A stretch of 45,772 nucleotides of DNA. Origin: Streptomyces ochraceiscleroticus (lineage in GTDB: Bacteria > Actinomycetota > Actinomycetes > Streptomycetales > Streptomycetaceae). Each line of letters starts with the position of its first letter. Within the stretch, counting starts at the first letter, position 1. The DNA lies in contig NZ_JOAX01000045.1 in assembly GCF_000720485.1 (NCBI RefSeq), forward strand, positions 1 through 45,772, written 5' to 3'. Position numbers and translations under genes: made by a program. Under the pieces are notes generated by a model. The model was not told the origin of the DNA and did not search any database. It saw only the letters and a program-made list of their open reading frames with translations. Positions 25,764 to 33,382 of this stretch are shown here, one piece after another.

Positions 25764-26384
25764 GTGGCCGACGAAGACTCCTGGCTGAAGCGGCACGGCC
25801 CCGAAACGCTCGGCGGGGCCCTGATCCTGGCCGTGGTGACCACGGTCCTCACGGTGGGCATCCCGCTGCTGGCGGGCGACGACGGGAACCAGGCACAGGG
25901 CAGCGGCCCGCCCGCACCGACCGCGGCGGCCAGGACCGAGCCCCCGACCTGCGCGATGAACGACTGCGCGGGACTGGACCCCGAGAAGACCCACTGCGCA
26001 CCGGGCGCGCGCACCCTGGCGGAGGACTCGGCCGGCAGCATGCGGGTGGCCATCCGTTACAGCCCCGGTTGCCGGACCGTGTGGGGCAAGCTCACCGGGG
26101 CGGCGGTGGGCGACACGATCGAGATCGCGACCTCGCCGACGAAGAAGGAGCGCGCGGCGGTGGTCTACGGCGAGAAAGTACACGCCCATGCTCCCGGCCG
26201 GCCGGACCTTCTCCGCCGAGGCCGCCGGCACCAGCGTCAAGGGCGACCCCGACCACGACATCCCGGCCGGTCACCGCCTCCCGGTCGGCGCCGACCAGAA
26301 CGACATTCCGCCGACCTGACCCGCCTCACAACCCCACGATCCCGTTCCACTCCTTGGCGAGTTCCGGGCGCTCCTCGGCGCTGA
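25764..26384 (+). CDS. DUF2690-type membrane-anchored protein, probable frameshift near its C-terminus
   Basis: As read, the frame gives 206 residues. Residues 1-16 are cytoplasmic and 17-37 a single membrane helix; an external domain follows with paired cysteines in CAMNDCAGLDPEKTHCAPGARTLA and IRYSPGCRTVWGKLTGA, the DUF2690 pattern. From about residue 138 the reading turns into an Arg/Pro/His-rich string unlike the family and runs 59 bases into the convergent gene. A one-base shift at the AAA run 26175-26177 gives instead YTPMLPAGRTFSAEAAG... ending at 26319, seven bases short of the convergent stop. So this is either a sequencing error or a true frameshift. GTG start with GGGAGG 4 bases upstream. 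Function unknown. Confidence 0.7.
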   Translation: MADEDSWLKRHGPETLGGALILAVVTTVLTVGIPLLAGDDGNQAQGSGPPAPTAAARTEPPTCAMNDCAGLDPEKTHCAPGARTLAEDSAGSMRVAIRYSPGCRTVWGKLTGAAVGDTIEIATSPTKKERAAVVYGEKVHAHAPGRPDLLRRGRRHQRQGRPRPRHPGRSPPPGRRRPERHSADLTRLTTPRSRSTPWRVPGAPRR

Positions 26385-27498
26385 TGTCCCGGGCGATGGC
26401 GAGCCGGCCGCGCATGCCGTCGTCCGGGAAGATCAGCGGGTCCTCGGCGAGCGCGGCGGTCTCCTTGTCCTTGGCGGAGGCCAGCACGTCGCGCGCGGCC
26501 GGGACCGGGCACACGTAGTTGACCCAGGTGGCCAGCTCGGCTGCGACCGCCGGCTCGTAGTAGTAGTCGACGAGCCGTTCCGCGTTGCGCTTGTGCGCGG
26601 CGAGGTCGGGGATCATCAGGCTCTCCGACCACAGCTCGGCGCCCTCTTCGGGGACCACGAACTCGATGTCGGGGTTGTCGGCCTTGAGCTGGATGACGTC
26701 GCCGGAGTACGCCTGCGCGGCCAGCACGTCACCCGAGGAGAGGTCCTTGATGTAGTCGTTGCCGGTGAAGCGGCGGATGTGCTGCGCGCGGACGAGCGCC
26801 GCGACCCGGTCGGTCATCCGGTGGAAGTCGTCCGCCGTCCAGCGCGTGATGTCCACGCCCTCGCCCTGCATGAGCAGCGCGAACGCCTCGTCCATGCCGG
26901 CCAGCAGGGTCACCCGGCCCTTCAGGTCGGCCGCCCACAGGTCGCCGGTGTGCTTGATCTCCCGGCCGAGCTTCCTGCGGTTGTACGCGATGCCGGTGAT
27001 CCCGGACTGCCAGGGGACGCAGTGCTTGCGGCCGGGGTCGAACGCGGGCTTGAGCAGCAGCGGGTCCAGGTGCTTCGCCACGTTCGGCTGCCGGGACCGG
27101 TCCATTTCCTGCACCCAGCCGAGCCGGACGAAGCGCGAGCACATCCAGTCGCTGATGACGATCAGGTCGCGTCCGGTGGTCTGGTGGTTCATCAGCGCGG
27201 GGCTGATCTTCCCGAAGAACTCGTCGTTGTCGTTGATCTCTTCGGTGTACGTCACCGAGATGCCGGTGCGCCGTTCGAAGGCGTCCAGTGTGGGGCGGCG
27301 CTGCTTGTCGTGGTCGTCGACGTCGATGTACAGCGGCCAGTTGGCGAAGGTGAGGGAGTCATCGGCCGCCGAGCGGTCGGGGGCTTTGCGCTCGCCGGGC
27401 CGCACGTACGCGGGCGGTACGCCGCACCCCGCCACCGCCGCCAGGAATCCGGCCGTACCGACACCTCTGAGCAGCGCACGCCGCGAAAGACGATCCAT
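26326..27498 (-). CDS. Polyamine ABC transporter substrate-binding lipoprotein, second PotD-like paralogue
   Basis: A 390-residue extracytoplasmic binding protein. The signal SRRALLRGVGTAGFLAAVAGC has a twin arginine at 6-7 and a lipobox cysteine at residue 25. Mature motifs LTFANWPLYIDVDDHDK, YTEEINDNDEFFGK, SDWMCSRFVRLGWV and RFTGNDYIKDLSSGD parallel those of the protein at 19967-21214. No ATPase or permease genes accompany it, so it probably delivers substrate to PotABC at 17052-19929. It follows the aldehyde dehydrogenase on the same strand, but a long hairpin lies between them. The ATG at 27498 has only a weak GAGAG site. An earlier in-frame start would add unrelated sequence. Confidence 0.88.
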   Translation of the reverse strand: MDRLSRRALLRGVGTAGFLAAVAGCGVPPAYVRPGERKAPDRSAADDSLTFANWPLYIDVDDHDKQRRPTLDAFERRTGISVTYTEEINDNDEFFGKISPALMNHQTTGRDLIVISDWMCSRFVRLGWVQEMDRSRQPNVAKHLDPLLLKPAFDPGRKHCVPWQSGITGIAYNRRKLGREIKHTGDLWAADLKGRVTLLAGMDEAFALLMQGEGVDITRWTADDFHRMTDRVAALVRAQHIRRFTGNDYIKDLSSGDVLAAQAYSGDVIQLKADNPDIEFVVPEEGAELWSESLMIPDLAAHKRNAERLVDYYYEPAVAAELATWVNYVCPVPAARDVLASAKDKETAALAEDPLIFPDDGMRGRLAIARDISAEERPELAKEWNGIVGL

Positions 27499-27516
27499 AT
27501 GAGGACTCTCACGCGG

Positions 27517-27569
27517 CGCGGGCCGGGGCGGCAACAGACAGATCGTCTGCTGCCGGGCCCCGGCCCGCG
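27517..27569 (-). terminator. Long hairpin between the aldehyde dehydrogenase and potD-like genes
   Basis: Outer arms CGCGGGCCGGGG (27517-27528) and CCCCGGCCCGCG (27558-27569) continue through GGCA/TGCC and CAGAC/GTCTG to a 5-base loop: about 22 base pairs with a small bulge and one mismatch. It may end or attenuate transcription before the potD-like gene, or stabilise the upstream mRNA. Confidence 0.65.
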
Positions 27570-27626
27570 ACGGTGTGTCAGGTGCCCCGCACGGCACCCG
27601 ACTTGTGGCTGTACGGCGGCGGGCCG

Positions 27627-29081
27627 TCAGCCGTCCAGCGAGGTCATGACGTGCTTGATGCGGGTGTAGTCGTCGAAGCCGTAGGCGGAGAGGTCCTTGC
27701 CGTAGCCGGACTTCTTGAAGCCGCCGTGCGGCATCTCGGCGACGAGCGGGATGTGGGTGTTGATCCACACGCAGCCGAAGTCGAGCTTCTTGGACATCCG
27801 CATGGCGCGGGCGTGGTCCTTGGTCCACACCGAGGACGCGAGCGCGTACTCGACGCCGTTGGCCCACTCGGTGGCCTGGTCCTCGTCGGTGAAGGACTGG
27901 ACGGTGATGACCGGGCCGAAGACCTCCTGCTGGACGATCTCGTCGTCCTGCTTGAGGCCCGAGACGACGGTCGGGGCGAAGAAGTAGCCCTTCTCGCCGA
28001 CCTGCTGGCCGCCGGCCTCGATCTTCGCGTGCGCGGGGAGGCGCTCGATGAAGCCCTTGACCTGCTTGAGCTGGTTGGCGTTGTTCAGCGGGCCGTAGAG
28101 CACGTCCTCGTCGTCGACCGCGCCGGTCTTGGTCTCGGCGGCGGCCTTGGCCAGCGCGGTCACGAACTCGTCGTGGATGGACTCCTGGACGAGCACGCGG
28201 GTGGCGGCCGTACAGTCCTGGCCGGCGTTGAAGTAACCGGCGACGGAGATGTCCTCGACGGCCTTGGCGATGTCGGTGTCCTCGAAGACCACGACCGGGG
28301 CCTTGCCGCCCAGCTCCAGGTGGACCCGCTTGAGGTCCTTGGAGGCGGACTCGGCGACCTGCATGCCGGCGCGCACGGAGCCGGTGATGGAGGCCATCGC
28401 GGGCACCTCGTGCTCGACCATCAGGCGGCCGGTCTCGCGGTCACCGCAGACGACGTTGAACACGCCGCGCGGGTGGCCCAGCTCGTCCAGCACGCTGCCG
28501 ATGATCTCGCCGATCAGGACCGTGGACGCCGGGGTGGTGTCCGAGGGCTTGATGACGACCGTGTTGCCCGCGGCCATGGCCGGCGCGAACTTCCACACGG
28601 CCATCATCATCGGGTAGTTCCAGGGCGCGACCTGGGCGCAGACGCCGATCGGCTCGCGGCGGATGATGGAGGTCAGGCCCTCCATGTACTCGCCGGCCGA
28701 GCGGCCCTCCAGCATCCGGGCTGCCCCCGCGAAGAAGCGGATCTGGTCCACCATCGGCGGGATTTCCTCGGAGCGTACGAGGGCGATGGGCTTGCCGCAG
28801 TTCTCGGACTCGGCGGCGATCAGCTCCTCCGCGCGCTCCTCGAAGCGGTCGGCGATCTTCAGGAGCACCTTCTGGCGCTCGGCGGGGATCAGGTCGCGCC
28901 ACGCCGGGAAGGCCGCCTCGGCGGCGGCCATCGCGGCGTCGACGTCGGCGGCCGCGGACAGCGGCGCGGTGGCGTACACCTCGCCCGTCGCGGGGTTGAC
29001 CACGTCCGTGGTGCGGCCGTCGGCGGCGTCCCGGAACTCCCCGTCGATGTAGTTGCGCAGACGACGCAGTTCGGTGGTCAC
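27627..29081 (-). CDS. Gamma-aminobutyraldehyde dehydrogenase-like aldehyde dehydrogenase
   Basis: A 484-residue aldehyde dehydrogenase. Motifs: VAPWNYPMMMAVWKFAPAMAAGN, ASITGSVRAGMQV, the glutamate in LELGGKAPVVV, the nucleophile in AGQDCTAATR, and WINTHIPLVAEMPHGGFKKSGYGKDLS. These match aminobutyraldehyde dehydrogenases (PatD/PuuC type). The GTG start has GGAGG 8 bases upstream. It is divergent from the Lrp-type regulator, and the aminotransferase beyond it would supply 4-aminobutanal from putrescine, so this enzyme probably forms GABA. A likely -10 (TAGGGT, 29154-29149) lies about 70 bases upstream. It is a paralogue of the enzyme at 21286-22803. Confidence 0.88.
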   Translation of the reverse strand: MTTELRRLRNYIDGEFRDAADGRTTDVVNPATGEVYATAPLSAAADVDAAMAAAEAAFPAWRDLIPAERQKVLLKIADRFEERAEELIAAESENCGKPIALVRSEEIPPMVDQIRFFAGAARMLEGRSAGEYMEGLTSIIRREPIGVCAQVAPWNYPMMMAVWKFAPAMAAGNTVVIKPSDTTPASTVLIGEIIGSVLDELGHPRGVFNVVCGDRETGRLMVEHEVPAMASITGSVRAGMQVAESASKDLKRVHLELGGKAPVVVFEDTDIAKAVEDISVAGYFNAGQDCTAATRVLVQESIHDEFVTALAKAAAETKTGAVDDEDVLYGPLNNANQLKQVKGFIERLPAHAKIEAGGQQVGEKGYFFAPTVVSGLKQDDEIVQQEVFGPVITVQSFTDEDQATEWANGVEYALASSVWTKDHARAMRMSKKLDFGCVWINTHIPLVAEMPHGGFKKSGYGKDLSAYGFDDYTRIKHVMTSLDG

Positions 29082-29193
29082 GTGCGACCCCTCCTGTCAG
29101 GTCCGGTGTTGGATGACCGGTCTCTGGTGTCCGGTGGATGAGATGCCCACCCTAACCATGCGAGCCCCGTTTTCGACATACCCACGCGCCAGT

Positions 29194-29238
29194 AACAACG
29201 AATTTCGTGGTCCGAACTTCGGTGAACAACTGATTTCG
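29194..29238. promoter_or_regulatory. Repeated operator motif in the lrp / aldehyde dehydrogenase intergenic region
   Basis: AACAACGAATTTCG (29194-29207) and AACAACTGATTTCG (29225-29238) are direct repeats 31 bases apart (three turns of DNA). Between them CGAACTTCG (29213-29221) resembles the CGAATTTCG (29199-29207) inside the first copy. A third copy of the motif covers the -35 of the other polyamine operon at 22901-22914. Arrays like this suit an Lrp/AsnC octamer. Confidence 0.6.
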
Positions 29239-29249
29239 GCGAATCGGGC

Positions 29250-29278
29250 TTGCGTCACGGACGATGCTGGTGCACAGT
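29250..29278 (+). promoter_or_regulatory. Likely promoter of the Lrp-type regulator
   Basis: TTGCGT (29250-29255) and CACAGT (29273-29278) are 17 bases apart. Transcription would start at or next to the GTG at 29286, giving a leaderless mRNA, which would explain the missing ribosome binding site. Confidence 0.45.
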
Positions 29279-29285
29279 GAGGGAC

Positions 29286-29759
29286 GTGGCCACTCGTGAC
29301 AGAAACGGCACTCCGTCGATCGACTCCGTCTCCCTGGCGATCATTGAGCAGCTCCAGGAGGACGGGCGCCGTCCGTACGCCGCGATCGGCAAGGCCGTGG
29401 GCCTGTCCGAGGCGGCCGTACGGCAACGCGTACAGAAGCTGCTCGACCAGGGTGTGATGCAGATCGTCGCCGTCACCGACCCCCTCACGGTCGGTTTCCG
29501 GCGGCAGGCAATGGTCGGAATCAACGTCGAGGGCGACGTCGATCCCGTGGCAGAGGCCCTCACGGGCATGTCCGAGGTCGAGTACTGCGTCGTCACCGCC
29601 GGTTCCTTCGATCTGCTGATCGAGGTCGTCTGCGAGGACGACGATCACCTCCTGGACGTGATCAACAAGCGCGTCCGCACGCTTCCCGGCGTGCGCTCCA
29701 CCGAGAGCTTCGTCTACATGAAGCTGAAGAAGCAGACCTACACCTGGGGAACGCGATAA
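29286..29759 (+). CDS. Lrp/AsnC family transcriptional regulator of polyamine catabolism
   Basis: A 157-residue regulator. Residues 12-60 hold the winged helix-turn-helix (IDSVSLAIIEQLQEDGRRPYAAIGKAVGLSEAAVRQRVQKL, cited only for location). The rest is the RAM ligand-binding domain with EVEYCVVTAGSFDLLIEVVCEDDDHLLDVI and LPGVRSTESFVYMKL. The start is uncertain: GTG at 29286 (leaderless from the promoter above) or GTG at 29277. It is 2 bases before the aminotransferase, so the two are co-transcribed, and it is divergent from an aminobutyraldehyde dehydrogenase. From memory, the S. coelicolor counterpart (SCO5656) was described as the polyamine regulator EpuRI. The repeats at 29194-29238 are its likely targets. 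Confidence 0.88.
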   Translation: MATRDRNGTPSIDSVSLAIIEQLQEDGRRPYAAIGKAVGLSEAAVRQRVQKLLDQGVMQIVAVTDPLTVGFRRQAMVGINVEGDVDPVAEALTGMSEVEYCVVTAGSFDLLIEVVCEDDDHLLDVINKRVRTLPGVRSTESFVYMKLKKQTYTWGTR

Positions 29760-29761
29760 CC

Positions 29762-31123
29762 ATGAGCGCCGACCTTTCCAAGACGGCGTACGACCACCTG
29801 TGGATGCATTTCACCCGCATGTCGTCGTACGAGAACGCCCCCGTGCCCACGATCGTGCGTGGCGAGGGCACCAACATCTACGACGACAAGGGCAAGCGCT
29901 ACATCGACGGCCTCGCGGGCCTCTTCGTGGTCAACGCGGGCCACGGCCGGGTCGAGCTGGCCGAGACCGCGTACAAGCAGGCTCAGGAGCTCGCCTTCTT
30001 CCCGGTGTGGTCCTACGCCCACCCCAAGGCCGTCGAGCTCGCCGAGCGCATAGCCGGCTACGCCCCGGGCGACCTGAACAAGGTCTTCTTCACCACCGGC
30101 GGCGGCGAGGCGGTCGAGACCGCCTGGAAGCTCGCCAAGCAGTACTTCAAGCTCACCGGCAAGCCGATGAAGCACAAGGTGATCTCCCGCGCGGTTGCCT
30201 ACCACGGCACCCCGCAGGGCGCCCTGTCCATCACCGGTCTGCCCGGCCTCAAGGCCCCCTTCGAGCCGCTGGTCCCCGGCGCGCACAAGGTGCCGAACAC
30301 CAACATCTACCGCGCCCCGATCCACGGCGACGACCCCGAGGCCTTCGGCCGCTGGGCCGCCGACCAGATCGAGCAGCAGATCCTCTTCGAGGGCCCGGAG
30401 ACCGTCGCCGCGGTCTTCCTGGAGCCGGTGCAGAACGCCGGCGGCTGCTTCCCGCCGCCGCCCGGGTACTTCCAGCGCGTCCGCGAGATCTGCGACCAGT
30501 ACGACGTGCTGCTCGTCTCCGACGAGGTCATCTGCGCGTTCGGCCGCCTCGGCACGATGTTCGCGTGCGACAAGTTCGGCTACGTCCCGGACATGATCAC
30601 CTGCGCCAAGGGCATGACCTCGGGCTACTCCCCCATCGGCGCCTGCATCATCTCCGATCGCCTGGCCGAGCCGTTCTACAAGGGTGACAACACCTTCCTG
30701 CACGGCTACACCTTCGGTGGCCACCCGGTCTCCTCGGCCGTGGCGCTGGCGAACTTCGACATCTTCGAGCGCGAGGGCCTGAACAAGCACGTCCTCGAGA
30801 ACGAGTCGAACTTCCTCTCCACGCTGCAGAAGCTGCACGACCTGCCGATCGTCGGCGACGTCCGCGGCAACGGCTTCTTCTACGGCATCGAGCTCGTCAA
30901 GGACAAGGTCACCAAGGAGTCGTTCAACGACGAGGAGACCGAGCGCGTCCTGTACGGCTTCCTCTCCAAGGCGCTGTACGACGCCGGTCTGTACTGCCGT
31001 GCCGACGACCGCGGCGACCCGGTCATCCAGCTGGCCCCGCCGCTGATCGCCGACCAGACCGTGTTCGACGAGATCGAGCAGATCCTGCGCGGCGTCCTCA
31101 CGGAGGCATGGGCCAAGCTCTGA
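29762..31123 (+). CDS. Class III aminotransferase, putrescine/diamine--pyruvate transaminase (SpuC)-like
   Basis: A 453-residue PLP enzyme. The cofactor pattern FFTTGGGEAVETAWKLAK lies near residue 110, the cofactor aspartate is in LVSDEVICAFGRLG (D254), and the PLP lysine in ITCAKGMTSGYSP (K283). The N-terminal HLWMHFTRMSSYE and the ICAFGRLG form match omega-amine:pyruvate / putrescine transaminases rather than GabT. Expected role: moving an amino group from putrescine or a related diamine to pyruvate, giving 4-aminobutanal for the divergent aldehyde dehydrogenase. The start ATG is 2 bases after the regulator's stop; GGGGAA about 11 bases upstream is a poor site, so translation may be coupled to the regulator. 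Confidence 0.88.
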   Translation: MSADLSKTAYDHLWMHFTRMSSYENAPVPTIVRGEGTNIYDDKGKRYIDGLAGLFVVNAGHGRVELAETAYKQAQELAFFPVWSYAHPKAVELAERIAGYAPGDLNKVFFTTGGGEAVETAWKLAKQYFKLTGKPMKHKVISRAVAYHGTPQGALSITGLPGLKAPFEPLVPGAHKVPNTNIYRAPIHGDDPEAFGRWAADQIEQQILFEGPETVAAVFLEPVQNAGGCFPPPPGYFQRVREICDQYDVLLVSDEVICAFGRLGTMFACDKFGYVPDMITCAKGMTSGYSPIGACIISDRLAEPFYKGDNTFLHGYTFGGHPVSSAVALANFDIFEREGLNKHVLENESNFLSTLQKLHDLPIVGDVRGNGFFYGIELVKDKVTKESFNDEETERVLYGFLSKALYDAGLYCRADDRGDPVIQLAPPLIADQTVFDEIEQILRGVLTEAWAKL

Positions 31124-31166
31124 TCCGCGGTACCGAGCTGTCCCTCCGGCCCTCACCGGGGGGATT

Positions 31167-31199
31167 GGGCGGAGCGGAGCCACGGACTCCGCTCCGCCC
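31167..31199 (+). terminator. Terminator after the aminotransferase
   Basis: A perfect 13-base-pair stem GGGCGGAGCGGAG/CTCCGCTCCGCCC with a 7-base loop, 44 bases after the stop. Confidence 0.85.
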
Positions 31200-31259
31200 G
31201 ACACGCTCGGCGGCCCCTGACGGCTTCCGCACAGGGGCCCGAATAACGGAAGAAACGGC

Positions 31260-31302
31260 GGCCGAGGTCACTCATATCAAGCCATATGAGTGAACCTCGG
31301 CC
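31260..31302. terminator. Second long hairpin between the aminotransferase and the ABC genes
   Basis: GGCCGAGGT-CACTCATAT (31260-31277) pairs with 31284-31302 around a 6-base loop: 18 base pairs with one bulged base. The stem has an AT-rich top (ACTCATAT/ATATGAGT), unlike its surroundings. It could be a second terminator, a terminator for the other strand, or a protein site. Confidence 0.6.
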
Positions 31303-31426
31303 GTCTTCCGTGCTGACCGGTGAATGGCGGGACCCGGCAGTACCTACCGTGCTTGTGACCGATACCCTCCATGGTCGTTCACCCGGTCAGGGGAACGAAG
31401 GACGCGAGCGAGCACGAGGTGCGCAG

Positions 31427-32164
31427 ATGGTGGCCCCGCCCGACAACGACGTTCTATGGGCTCGCGGACTGCACCACGCCCACGGTCAGAGCCCCGCACT
31501 CACCGGGATCTCCCTCGGTGTGCGCGAGGGAGAGATCCTTGCCGTCACCGGTCCGCGCGGCTGCGGCAAGACCACGCTCCTGAAATGCCTCTCCGGACAG
31601 CTCGTCCCGGACAGCGGCGAGGTCTGGTTCAACAGTCATCCGGTCCACACCCTCTCCGCGACCAGCCGCGAACGGCTCCGGCTGGACCGCTTCGGCTGGA
31701 TCGGCACCGAACCCCGGCTGGTCCCCGAGCTGACCGCCCGGGAGAACGCCGCGCTGCCCCTCCTGGTCCGCGGTGACGGCCGCCGCGCCGCCATGCAGGC
31801 CGCCACCGAGTGGCTGGAGCGGCTGGACGTGGCGGACTGCGCCAAGCGGCGGCCCGCGGCCCTGGACCGGGCACAGCAGCAGCGCGTGGCCGTCGCCCGG
31901 GCGCTGACCACCACCCCGCAGGTGCTCTTCGCCGACGAGCCGACCGCGCCGCTGCACCGCGCGGACGCCGCCCAGGTGCTCCGTACGATCGTCAACGCCG
32001 CCCGCAGCCACGCCCTCAGCGTGGTGCTGGCCACCCAGGAAGCGGAAGCGACCACGCTCGCGGACCGCACGATCGCCCTGCTGGACGGCCGGCGGGCCGG
32101 CGCCGCACAGGCCGAGGGCCCCGCCGAGACGGAAGGCAGGGAAGAGTGCTCGCTCTCCGTCTAG
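31427..32164 (+). CDS. ABC transporter ATP-binding protein with degenerate motifs
   Basis: A 245-residue ABC ATPase of the exporter/LolD-MacB size class. Walker A GPRGCGKTT (42-50) and Walker B QVLFADEPTA (165-174) are intact. The signature LSGGQ is replaced by LDRAQ at 146-150, the D-loop reads APLHRAD, and the switch histidine is replaced by glutamine (LATQEAE, Q204). Such changes usually reduce or abolish hydrolysis in one of the two sites. The start ATG at 31427 has GAGGTG 5 bases upstream. It overlaps the following membrane protein gene by 19 bases. The substrate is unknown. Confidence 0.8.
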   Translation: MVAPPDNDVLWARGLHHAHGQSPALTGISLGVREGEILAVTGPRGCGKTTLLKCLSGQLVPDSGEVWFNSHPVHTLSATSRERLRLDRFGWIGTEPRLVPELTARENAALPLLVRGDGRRAAMQAATEWLERLDVADCAKRRPAALDRAQQQRVAVARALTTTPQVLFADEPTAPLHRADAAQVLRTIVNAARSHALSVVLATQEAEATTLADRTIALLDGRRAGAAQAEGPAETEGREECSLSV

Positions 32165-33312
32165 CCCGGGGCGCACGCCCGGCGGTGCAACTGCGCCGCC
32201 TGCTGGTCGTCGCGGCGGCGGCCGGCACGGCCTTCCTGCTGCTGGCCACGCTCGGCCACGCCGTCGACGCGCCGCGTGGCGAGGCCGCCGGTTCGGCGCT
32301 GCGGCTGGCCTGGTGCCTGGTGCCGCTGGCCGCCACGGCCCAGTTCGCCGTCTCGGTGGCCCGTACGGACCCGGCCGCCCGGCTGCGCGAGGGCATGTCG
32401 GCGGCCGGTCTCGGCCCGGTCCGGCTCACCCTGACCGCCGCCGCCTCGACCGTGCTCGCCTGCCTCCTGGGCAGCGCGCTCGGCCTGCTGGTCTTCCTGC
32501 GGCTGCGCGGTGATCTGGGCGGTACGCCGATGGGCGCGCCGGAGCTGCTGGGCCGCGGCCCGCTCCCGTACGCGGCGGTGGGCGTGCTGCTCGCGGCCGT
32601 CCCCGTGGTGGCCGCCGTCGCGACCGCCTGGGCGCTGCGCCCGGGGCGGAACGCGCCGGCCGAGCCGTGCGCCGACGCCCCGCCCCGTACGGACACCGCC
32701 ACTCCGGCCGGGCTCCCCTGGGGCATCGCGCTCGCCGCCGCCGGGCTCGCCCTGGAGGTCTACGCGGCGGGGCACACCGGCCCCGGCGCCCGGCTGCTGC
32801 CGCTGCCGGGACGGCTGGTCACCGGCGAGGCGGGCGTGCTGGTCGGCTGGCTGCTGTCGGCGGCCGGCCTGGTGCTGGCGGTGCCCGGGCTGGTCCACGC
32901 GAGCGGGCGGGTGCTGGGCGCGGGCCGGGCGGGCGCGGCGCGGCTGCTGGCCGGACGGGTCCTCCAGGAGGAGTCCCGCCGGGTGGGCCGCCCGCTGGGC
33001 ATCCTGATGGCGGCCGCTTCGGGCGTCCACGCCGCGTACACCCTGTACGGCCACGGCGCCCCCGGCTCCCTCGGCCCGCTCTCCGCGCTCGGCGGCGGCC
33101 TGGTGCTGGCCTGTACCGCGCTCAGCGTGCTGGCCGCGGTCACCGAGTCCCGCGCGGCCCGCGCCGCGACGACGGACGCCCTCCGCCGCCTCGGCGCCCC
33201 GGCCGGCCTCCTGCACCGCGCCGCTGCCCTGCGCGCGTGCGTCCTGGTCGTCGTCCTGACGGCGGTGACGGGCGGGGTGGCCCACCTGGCGGCGGGGCCG
33301 CTGGTGGGCTGA
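32146..33312 (+). CDS. ABC transporter permease-like membrane protein (FtsX-type, divergent)
   Basis: A 388-residue, Ala/Leu/Gly-rich membrane protein with roughly eight to ten hydrophobic segments and no recognisable soluble domain. It overlaps the upstream ABC ATPase by 19 bases, so it is almost certainly its membrane partner. Arrangement and length recall the FtsX/MacB-like permeases found with ABC exporters in Streptomyces, but sequence conservation is low and the family call is inferred from context. The GTG start at 32146 has AGGGAAGA directly upstream inside the ATPase gene. The Arg-rich segments RTDPAARLREGM and ESRRVGRPLG would be cytoplasmic. It ends 70 bases before the convergent thiQ. 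Confidence 0.7.
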   Translation: MLALRLARGARPAVQLRRLLVVAAAAGTAFLLLATLGHAVDAPRGEAAGSALRLAWCLVPLAATAQFAVSVARTDPAARLREGMSAAGLGPVRLTLTAAASTVLACLLGSALGLLVFLRLRGDLGGTPMGAPELLGRGPLPYAAVGVLLAAVPVVAAVATAWALRPGRNAPAEPCADAPPRTDTATPAGLPWGIALAAAGLALEVYAAGHTGPGARLLPLPGRLVTGEAGVLVGWLLSAAGLVLAVPGLVHASGRVLGAGRAGAARLLAGRVLQEESRRVGRPLGILMAAASGVHAAYTLYGHGAPGSLGPLSALGGGLVLACTALSVLAAVTESRAARAATTDALRRLGAPAGLLHRAAALRACVLVVVLTAVTGGVAHLAAGPLVG

Positions 33313-33382
33313 GGGCTCCGGCTCTCGGGGGCGTGCGGGATCCTTCGGGGCGTGCGCGCAGGTCGGTCGTGTGCGGACCGGT

